A DNA stretch of 49,790 nt from Comamonas sp. GTDB lineage: Bacteria; Pseudomonadota; Gammaproteobacteria; Burkholderiales; Burkholderiaceae_C. The DNA lies in the NCBI GenBank assembly GCA_015478895.1, contig JADMKK010000001.1, forward strand, positions 1 to 49,790, given 5' to 3'. Below are positions 44,386-49,790 of this stretch, one piece after another. A program made the translations under genes and the position numbers. Numbering within the stretch: position 1 is the stretch's first letter; each line of letters opens with the position of its first letter. Below the pieces are notes generated by a model. The model was not told where the DNA came from. It saw only the letters and a program-made list of their open reading frames with translations, and ran no database searches.

Positions 44386-45861
44386 ATGCGCCTTCTCGGA
44401 AAAGCACTGACATTCGACGACGTTCTGCTCGTTCCCGCCTACTCCGAAGTCCTGCCCAAGGACGTTTCTCTCTCCACCCAGTTCACACGCAACATCACGT
44501 TGAACCTGCCTTTGGTCTCTGCGGCCATGGACACGGTGACCGAAGCACGCCTGGCAATTGCGATTGCCCAAGAAGGCGGCATCGGTGTGATCCACAAGAA
44601 CATGACGGCGCAAGAGCAGGCCGCCGAAGTGGCCAAGGTCAAGCGCCATGAATCGGGTGTAGTGATTGACCCTGTGGTCATCACTCCTGAGCACACCGTG
44701 TTGCAAGTGCTGCAGCTATCGGAAGAGCGCGGCATTTCCGGTTTCCCCGTCTGCGATGGCGGCAAAGTCGTCGGCATCGTGACCAGCCGTGACGTACGCT
44801 TTGAGACACGGTACGACGTCAAGGTCAAGCAGATCATGACGCCCCGCGAAAAGCTGATCACCGTTAATGAAAAAGAAGGCACCACGCCTGCCGAGGCCAA
44901 AGCGCTTTTAAACAAGCACAAGCTCGAACGCATCTTGGTGGTGAACGACGCCTTTGAACTCAAAGGCCTGATCACCGTTAAAGACATCAACAAACAAACC
45001 AACTTCCCCAACGCTGCACGTGACTCTGCAGGTCGTCTGCGCGTAGCCGCTGCCGTCGGCGTGGGCGCCGGCACCGAAGAGCGCGTGGAATTGCTGGCCA
45101 AAGCGGGTGTCGATGCCATCGTGGTGGACACCGCCCACGGTCACTCCAAGGGCGTGATCGACCGCGTGCGTTGGGTCAAGCAAAACTACCCGCACATTGA
45201 TGTAATCGGCGGCAACATCGCCACCGGCGCAGCGGCGCTGGCGTTGGTGGAAGCCGGCGCCGATGCAGTCAAGGTCGGTATCGGCCCCGGTTCGATTTGC
45301 ACCACCCGCATCGTGGCCGGTGTGGGCGTGCCCCAGATCATGGCGATCTCGAATGTGGCCGAAGCCCTCAAGGGCACCGGCGTGCCTTTGATTGGTGATG
45401 GCGGTATCCGCTTCTCGGGCGATATCTCCAAGGCGCTGGCTGCCGGTGCTTCCACCATCATGATGGGCGGCATGTTTGCCGGTACGGAAGAAGCCCCCGG
45501 CGAAGTGATTCTGTACCAAGGCCGCTCGTACAAGAGCTACCGCGGCATGGGCTCCATCGGTGCCATGCAGCAAGGCTCGGCCGACCGTTACTTCCAGGAG
45601 TCTTCCACCGGCAACCCGAATGCGGACAAGCTGGTGCCTGAAGGTATCGAAGGTCGCGTGCCCTACAAGGGCTCGATGGTTTCCATCATTTACCAGATGG
45701 CTGGCGGCGTGCGCGCTTCCATGGGCTACTGCGGTTGCAAGACCATCCAGGAGATGGGCGAGAAGGCTGAGTTTGTGGAAATCACCGCGGCCGGTATCCG
45801 TGAGTCGCACGTGCACGACGTGCAAATCACCAAGGAAGCGCCGAACTACCGCGCTGACTAA
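44386..45861 (+). CDS. guaB: Inosine-5'-monophosphate dehydrogenase
   Basis: The 491-residue enzyme oxidises IMP to XMP, the rate-limiting step of guanine nucleotide synthesis. It has the N-terminal [18 protein letters not shown], a CBS pair (about 95-205), the catalytic Cys305 in [13 protein letters not shown], and the flap segment with [10 protein letters not shown]. The ATG at 44386 is preceded by GGAG. guaA follows 826 bp later, with a toxin-antitoxin pair placed between them. Confidence 0.97.
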   Translation: MRLLGKALTFDDVLLVPAYSEVLPKDVSLSTQFTRNITLNLPLVSAAMDTVTEARLAIAIAQEGGIGVIHKNMTAQEQAAEVAKVKRHESGVVIDPVVITPEHTVLQVLQLSEERGISGFPVCDGGKVVGIVTSRDVRFETRYDVKVKQIMTPREKLITVNEKEGTTPAEAKALLNKHKLERILVVNDAFELKGLITVKDINKQTNFPNAARDSAGRLRVAAAVGVGAGTEERVELLAKAGVDAIVVDTAHGHSKGVIDRVRWVKQNYPHIDVIGGNIATGAAALALVEAGADAVKVGIGPGSICTTRIVAGVGVPQIMAISNVAEALKGTGVPLIGDGGIRFSGDISKALAAGASTIMMGGMFAGTEEAPGEVILYQGRSYKSYRGMGSIGAMQQGSADRYFQESSTGNPNADKLVPEGIEGRVPYKGSMVSIIYQMAGGVRASMGYCGCKTIQEMGEKAEFVEITAAGIRESHVHDVQITKEAPNYRAD

Positions 45862-45874
45862 TCCCTCAGAAATG

Positions 45875-45941
45875 CTGACCAGAACTGCAAATTTCTGGTC
45901 AGAATGCTAAAGTCTGGTCTGAACCTCTGGTTTGGGCCAGA
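45875..45941 (+). promoter_or_regulatory. Palindromic operator region of the toxin-antitoxin pair
   Basis: Between guaB and the antitoxin gene lies a perfect 10-bp inverted repeat (ctgaccagaa 45875-45884, ttctggtcag 45893-45902) followed by two further tctggt boxes (45913-45918 and 45926-45931) and a ccaga. Such repeated palindromes are typical binding sites for antitoxins that autoregulate. The last box can also form a short stem (tctgg/ccaga) before a T-run at 45942-45948, a possible weak terminator of guaB. Confidence 0.65.
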
Positions 45942-45959
45942 TTTTTTTACTTTCCACGT

Positions 45960-46220
45960 ATGCAATCTGTCGGTATCTACGAAGCCAAAACCCGCTTTTC
46001 TGCCTTGATCGAACTGATCGAGGCAGGTGAGGAAGTGCGCATCACGCGCCACGGCAAGGAAGTGGTGCGCATGCTGCCCGTGCGGCGGCGGCCGGTGATT
46101 ACCGATGAGCAGATTGCCCGTGAGTTAGAGCAAATTCAGGCGCTACAGCAGACAGTGCAAGCGCCATTAGCTACAAATTCCGTAGTGGCGCTGCGCCACG
46201 CTGGCCGGAGCCAGGCATGA
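45960..46220 (+). CDS. Phd/YefM (VapB-like) antitoxin
   Basis: The 86-residue protein has the prevent-host-death antitoxin pattern: QSVGIYEAKTRFSALIELIEAGEEVRITRHGKEVVRMLP, the N-terminal DNA-binding and dimer domain. The C-terminal part, which in this family wraps the toxin, includes ALQQTVQAPLATNSVVAL, encoded by a stretch that resembles the dispersed repeat. Its stop overlaps the toxin start by 4 bp. It should repress its own promoter through the palindromes upstream. Confidence 0.93.
   Translation: MQSVGIYEAKTRFSALIELIEAGEEVRITRHGKEVVRMLPVRRRPVITDEQIARELEQIQALQQTVQAPLATNSVVALRHAGRSQA
46131..46179 (-). repeat. Possible dispersed repeat inside the antitoxin gene
   Basis: Read on the minus strand, this stretch gives aatttgtagctaatggcgct then tgcactgtctgctgtagcgc and ctgaattt. 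It follows the same order of blocks as copy 1 (agcta, gc-cttgc, tag-g-c, aattt). It lies within the 3' part of the antitoxin coding sequence. The match is imperfect. Confidence 0.35.
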
Positions 46221-46651
46221 GCGCTTTTGTGATGGATGCCTCGGTTACCGCCGCCTGGTTGCTGCCCGACCATGCCAGTGCCGACACGCAGCGCCTGTAT
46301 GCGCGCATTCGCCGCCATGAGGTGGACCCACAGGCGCCCAATGTTTGGCAGTGGGAATGCGGCAATCTGATTGCTTCGGGCGTCAACAACGGCCGCATTC
46401 CGCACAGCTCGGTCGAAGGGCTGTGGGGCGTGCTGGAGGCCATTCGCCACCGTGTGGAGCTGCATGAGCTGGCACCGGCCCAGCACAAAGCCGTGCTGGA
46501 CGTGGCGCTGGACACCGGTTTGCCAGTGTACGACGCCGCTTATTTATGGCTGGCGCAGTCTTTGAAGCTGCCGCTGGCTACATTCGATCCTGCCCAGATC
46601 GCTGCGGCGCAAAAGCGTGGAATCACGCTCTTGGCTCCAGCTGATTTTTGA
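46217..46651 (+). CDS. PIN-domain (VapC-like) ribonuclease toxin
   Basis: The 144-residue protein has the PIN-domain acidic set: Asp7 in FVMDASV, Glu in WQWECGN, Asp in PVYDAAYLWLA and Asp in LATFD. VapC-type toxins cut tRNA or rRNA when the antitoxin is lost. All catalytic acids are present, so it is probably functional. It is coupled to the antitoxin by ATGA and ends 36 bp before guaA, so toxin and guaA may share a transcript. Confidence 0.94.
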   Translation: MSAFVMDASVTAAWLLPDHASADTQRLYARIRRHEVDPQAPNVWQWECGNLIASGVNNGRIPHSSVEGLWGVLEAIRHRVELHELAPAQHKAVLDVALDTGLPVYDAAYLWLAQSLKLPLATFDPAQIAAAQKRGITLLAPADF

Positions 46652-46687
46652 AACGGATATTCCTTCCTCTTGCCTTTGGATCACACC

Positions 46688-48304
46688 ATGCAACATGACA
46701 AGATTCTGATTCTTGACTTTGGCTCCCAAGTCACCCAACTGATCGCACGCCGCGTGCGCGAAGCCCATGTGTACTGCGAAGTTCACCCCTGCGACGTGAG
46801 TAGCGACTGGGTGCGCGAGTTTGCCGCCGACGGCCGCCTTAAGGGCGTGATCCTGTCGGGCAGCCACGCTTCGGTTTACGAAGTGGACGACCGTGCGCCG
46901 GACGCCGTGTTTGAGCTGAACATTCCCGTGCTGGGCATCTGCTACGGCATGCAAACCATGGCCACCCAACTGGGCGGCAAGGTCGAAGGCTCGGACAGCC
47001 GCGAATTCGGTTACGCCGAAGTGCGCGCCCACGGCCACACCGAGCTGCTCAAGGGCATCGAAGACTTCGTCACGCCCGAAGGCCACGGCATGCTCAAGGT
47101 CTGGATGAGCCACGGCGACAAGGTCACGCAGCTGCCCGAAGGCTTCAAGGTGATGGCATCGACCCCCTCATGCCCCATCGCCGGCATGGCCGACGAAGCG
47201 CGCCGCTACTACGCTGTGCAGTTCCACCCTGAAGTCACGCACACCGTGCAGGGCCAGGCCATGCTCAACCGCTTTGTGCTGGACATCTGCGGCACCAAGG
47301 CGGACTGGATCATGGGTGACTACATCGAAGAAGCCGTGGCCAAGATCCGCGAGCAAGTCGGTGACGAAGAGGTGATTCTGGGCCTGTCCGGCGGCGTGGA
47401 TTCGTCCGTCGCTGCGGCGCTGATCCACCGCGCCATTGGCGACCAGCTGACTTGTGTATTCGTCGATCACGGCCTGCTGCGCCTGAACGAAGGCGATGCC
47501 GTCATGGAAATGTTTGCAGGCAAGCTGCATGCCAAGGTGATTCGGGTGGATGCCGCTGACCTGTTCCTGGGCAAGCTGGCCGGCGTGAATGAGCCAGAAG
47601 CCAAGCGCAAGATCATCGGCGGCCTGTTTGTGGACGTGTTCAAGGCCGAGGCTTCCAAGCTCAAGGCCGCCAACGCAGGTTCCAAGGGCGCCACTTTCCT
47701 GGCCCAAGGCACCATCTACCCTGACGTGATCGAGTCCGGCGGTGCCAAGTCCAAGAAGGCCGTGGTCATCAAGAGCCACCACAACGTGGGCGGTTTGCCT
47801 GAGCAACTGGGCCTGAAGCTGCTGGAGCCTCTGCGCGACCTGTTCAAGGACGAAGTGCGCGAGCTGGGCGTGGCCCTGGGCCTGCCCCGTGGCATGGTCT
47901 ACCGCCACCCCTTCCCAGGCCCCGGACTGGGCGTGCGCATTCTGGGTGAAGTGAAAAAGGTATACGCCGACCTGCTGCGCCGCGCGGATGCCATCTTCAT
48001 CGAAGAGCTGAACAACTGGATTGACGAAGCCACCGGCAAGAGCTGGTACGACCTAACCAGCCAAGCTTTCACCGTGTTCCTGCCCGTCAAGAGCGTGGGC
48101 GTGATGGGCGATGGCCGCACCTACGACTACGTCGTAGCCCTGCGTGCTGTGGTCACCAGCGACTTCATGACTGCTGAATGGGCCGAGCTGCCTTACGGCC
48201 TGCTCAAGAAGGTGTCCGGCCGCATCATCAACGAAGTGCGCGGCATCAACCGCGTCACTTACGACGTATCGACCAAACCACCAGCAACGATCGAGTGGGA
48301 ATAA
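46688..48304 (+). CDS. guaA: GMP synthase (glutamine-hydrolysing)
   Basis: The 538-residue enzyme converts XMP to GMP using glutamine. The N-terminal class I amidotransferase has Cys85 in LGICYGMQ and the [11 protein letters not shown]is/Glu site; the synthetase domain has the P-loop [11 protein letters not shown]; the dimer domain ends with KPPATIEWE, the normal C-terminus. The ATG at 46688 fits the family start [14 protein letters not shown]. The 3' end of guaA is a known integration site of genomic islands, and here it borders a degraded accessory region. Confidence 0.97.
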   Translation: MQHDKILILDFGSQVTQLIARRVREAHVYCEVHPCDVSSDWVREFAADGRLKGVILSGSHASVYEVDDRAPDAVFELNIPVLGICYGMQTMATQLGGKVEGSDSREFGYAEVRAHGHTELLKGIEDFVTPEGHGMLKVWMSHGDKVTQLPEGFKVMASTPSCPIAGMADEARRYYAVQFHPEVTHTVQGQAMLNRFVLDICGTKADWIMGDYIEEAVAKIREQVGDEEVILGLSGGVDSSVAAALIHRAIGDQLTCVFVDHGLLRLNEGDAVMEMFAGKLHAKVIRVDAADLFLGKLAGVNEPEAKRKIIGGLFVDVFKAEASKLKAANAGSKGATFLAQGTIYPDVIESGGAKSKKAVVIKSHHNVGGLPEQLGLKLLEPLRDLFKDEVRELGVALGLPRGMVYRHPFPGPGLGVRILGEVKKVYADLLRRADAIFIEELNNWIDEATGKSWYDLTSQAFTVFLPVKSVGVMGDGRTYDYVVALRAVVTSDFMTAEWAELPYGLLKKVSGRIINEVRGINRVTYDVSTKPPATIEWE

Positions 48305-48310
48305 TTTAAA

Positions 48311-48393
48311 GTTTCCAGCAACGTACGGCAACGTTCTGGAAACTGCTGATTCCCTATAAGGAATCGTGGGTTGTTCGTCCAGGGACAACCCAC
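48311..48393 (+). other. Three tandem hairpins after guaA
   Basis: Directly after the guaA stop codon are three inverted repeats in a row: gtttccag/ctggaaac (48311-48343), gattcc/ggaatc (48348-48365) and gtgggttgt/acaacccac (48366-48393, 9-bp stem). None is followed by a T-run on the plus strand. They could end guaA transcription in a rho-assisted way, or be part of an integration site. Confidence 0.55.
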
Positions 48394-48555
48394 AAAATAC
48401 AACACTAGCCGCAATTTCGTGCGGTACGCCTGACGGTAAAGCTGTAACATTTCTGAACGTTGCTTTCCCCTACCGACACCTCGTATGACGGTATCAATGA
48501 AAGTGAATCGACCGGGTTACGTGGAGGCTCAACTTCCGAGAGGAGTAAGTCATAA
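48394..48555. other. Non-coding region before the IS remnant
   Basis: No gene recognised. A left end of the IS3-type element is likely near 48558-48585, where tgatgctgcccctgttttgt precedes ggagt, similar to ends I recall for related IS3-family elements. Confidence 0.35.
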
Positions 48556-48598
48556 ACACTGATGCTGCCCCTGTTTTGTGGAGTTTTTAGCTCCCTGC

Positions 48599-49500
48599 TT
48601 ACGCGGCCTTTTTGCGCTGTGCTTCGTACCAGCGCTGCTCATATTGGACGGGACTAAAATAGCCCAAGCTTGAATGCAATCTGCGGTAATTGTAGAAGGC
48701 TCTCCAGTTCATGATGGCCTGCTTAGCTTGCTCTCGAGTAGCGAATCGCTGCCCATGCACGAAAGCTGCTTTCAATCGCTCCCAGAAGCTTTCAATGGGG
48801 CAGTTGCCCCAGCCAATTGCCTTTGCGACTCATGGACGAGCGCATGCCCCATTTTGCTAAAGAAGCTTAGAGGTTATGGCGGCAATATTGGCTGCCCCTG
48901 TCGCTATTAAAGCTAGCTTCCGGCTCAGAGCGTCTTCGCCACTAAGCCATCGCAATCGCATCTTTGACCAAGCTGGTTTGCATATGGGACTGCAGACTCT
49001 AACCCACCACCCTGCGGCTAAACATATCAATGACAGCGGCCAAGTACAGCCAGCTTTCATCGGTAGCGATATAGGTGGTATCGCCGCACAGAAGCTGGTT
49101 GAGTGCCTGAGACGTAAAACGCCGCTACACCAAGTCAGCAGCCACAGGTAAGCTGTGCTTAGTATCTGTAGTCACGACGAACTTGCGCTTCGTTTTAGCT
49201 TGTATTCCACGCGTGGCCATAAGCCTGCGTACTCGTTATTTGCCAATGCGCAGCCCCTTGGTTTGCAGCTCTTTGTATATCCGTGGTCAACCGTACTCAC
49301 TTTTAACCTCAGCATGGGTGGCACGAATGTGGGCCAGCGCTAATCCATCACACCAATGGCTTGGTATCTCACCATGGCTATGCCTCCAGCGGAAGTAACC
49401 GCTGCTGCTGACCTGCAGTACGTGGCAAGAAACAGTAATCGGATAGACGCTCTTCATTTGCTCAATCCAAGCATACCTCGCAATACGTCCCGCGCGAAGT
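48599..49500 (-). pseudogene. IS3-family transposase (OrfB) pseudogene
   Basis: Minus-strand translation gives a clear IS3-type OrfB integrase with all parts in order: YAWIEQMKSVYPI near 49465, IRATHAEVKSEYG, QAKTKRKFVVTTDTKHSLP, CGDTTYIATDESWLYLAAVI, SDRGSQYC and PIESFWERLKAAF, ending HSSLGYFSPVQYEQRWYEAQ and a TAA at 48599. The frame has stops at 49287, 49236, 49125, 48999, 48942 and 48867, and a one-base deletion near 48805 (GNxWGN before PIESFW). The three DDE acids are still readable but no protein can be made. Confidence 0.88.
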
Positions 49501-49600
49501 ACGCAGCCGCTTTCAGCGGTAAGTTTTGGTGTGGGCGGAACCTATTGCGCTTTGTGAGTAACGAAGCTTCAGATAACTTGACGTCCACTGTGTTTAGCTG
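49501..49600 (-). pseudogene. Possible OrfA remnant of the IS3-type element
   Basis: Just upstream of the OrfB relic the minus strand reads LPLKAAAYFARDVL, close to the end of IS3-type OrfA proteins (ILKKAxAYFAKE). Further upstream, resemblance is lost, and no right-hand inverted repeat matching the left end was found. Confidence 0.45.
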
Positions 49601-49790
49601 GTATAGCTTTCAAAAGTGGAGCTACAAGCCTTTATCAACAAACACTTTCAATATTAAACAAGCCAAAACCCCGAAAAAGCAATGACATATAGCTTTTAAA
49701 AAGTGAGCAATTTGACTCATGTCGCCCTCAAAGCCCCTAGGGTGTGTTCACGTTAATAGTTGACTACGTATGCAGGCGCTGACAATCCAG
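49601..49790. other. Window end, no gene recognised
   Basis: This stretch is AT-rich with no supported gene. The string gggtgtgttcacgttaatag at 49739-49758 resembles outer ends of some insertion sequences that I recall in related bacteria, but this cannot be confirmed because the window ends soon after. Confidence 0.25.

Noticed and set aside
1-49790. tRNA, rRNA, tmRNA or CRISPR loci
   Set aside because: I looked for T-loop motifs, rRNA segments and regular direct repeats and saw none. A covariance-model search would be needed to exclude small RNAs fully.

Overview
The window comes from a Gram-negative betaproteobacterium of the order Burkholderiales, most likely family Comamonadaceae. The evidence is its moderately high GC, several orphan Bug-type (TTT) solute-binding proteins, a trimeric-type porin, the housekeeping blocks yebC-purD-hemF and rsfS-rlmH-maf-rng, smpB//ratA-rnfH, guaB..guaA, and a short dispersed intergenic repeat that I recall as typical of this family. 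I cannot name the species.

Region 1 (1-24.3 kb) is a large catabolic locus for an unidentified organic acid. A minus-strand run of 15 genes (14303 down to 67) encodes two family III CoA-transferases, an AMP-forming acyl-CoA ligase, two acyl-CoA dehydrogenases, two MaoC-fold proteins, a thiolase-like protein without the usual nucleophilic Cys plus a DUF35 zinc-ribbon/OB partner, an enoyl-CoA hydratase, a BadI/MenB-like crotonase, a short-chain dehydrogenase, one complete and one truncated 3-hydroxyacyl-CoA dehydrogenase, and EtfB. Upstream lie three MmgE/PrpD-family proteins (two minus, one plus), a LysR regulator, three Bug receptors and a porin. A plausible scheme, which is inference, is: porin and Bug receptors for uptake or sensing, CoA activation, dehydrogenation with ETF as electron acceptor, hydration by a MaoC heteromer, retro-aldol or thiolytic cleavage by the thiolase-like/DUF35 pair, and possibly hydrolytic ring opening by the BadI-like enzyme. 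Several steps are represented by a catalytically intact protein next to a paralogue that lacks the catalytic residues.

Region 2 (24.7-39.3 kb) is core housekeeping: RNase G, Maf, RlmH, RsfS (with a long Lys/Ala/Pro tail), HemF, PurD and YebC on the minus strand; a HerA/YjgR-like ATPase, a dienoyl-CoA-isomerase-like crotonase, Upp and IF-1 on the plus strand; then an RluA-type pseudouridine synthase, Kdo transferase WaaA and a phosphomanno/glucomutase on the minus strand. The nadD gene that I expect between hemF and rsfS is not there.

Region 3 (39.4-48.3 kb) holds a PAS-GGDEF-EAL protein, SmpB, RatA, RnfH, a DUF4124 protein, and guaB-antitoxin-PIN toxin-guaA, in which a toxin-antitoxin pair sits between the two GMP-synthesis genes. 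Region 4 (48.3-49.8 kb) is a degraded accessory tail: three tandem hairpins after guaA, then an IS3-family transposase relic with many stop codons. No tRNA, rRNA, CRISPR array or intact mobile element was recognised.
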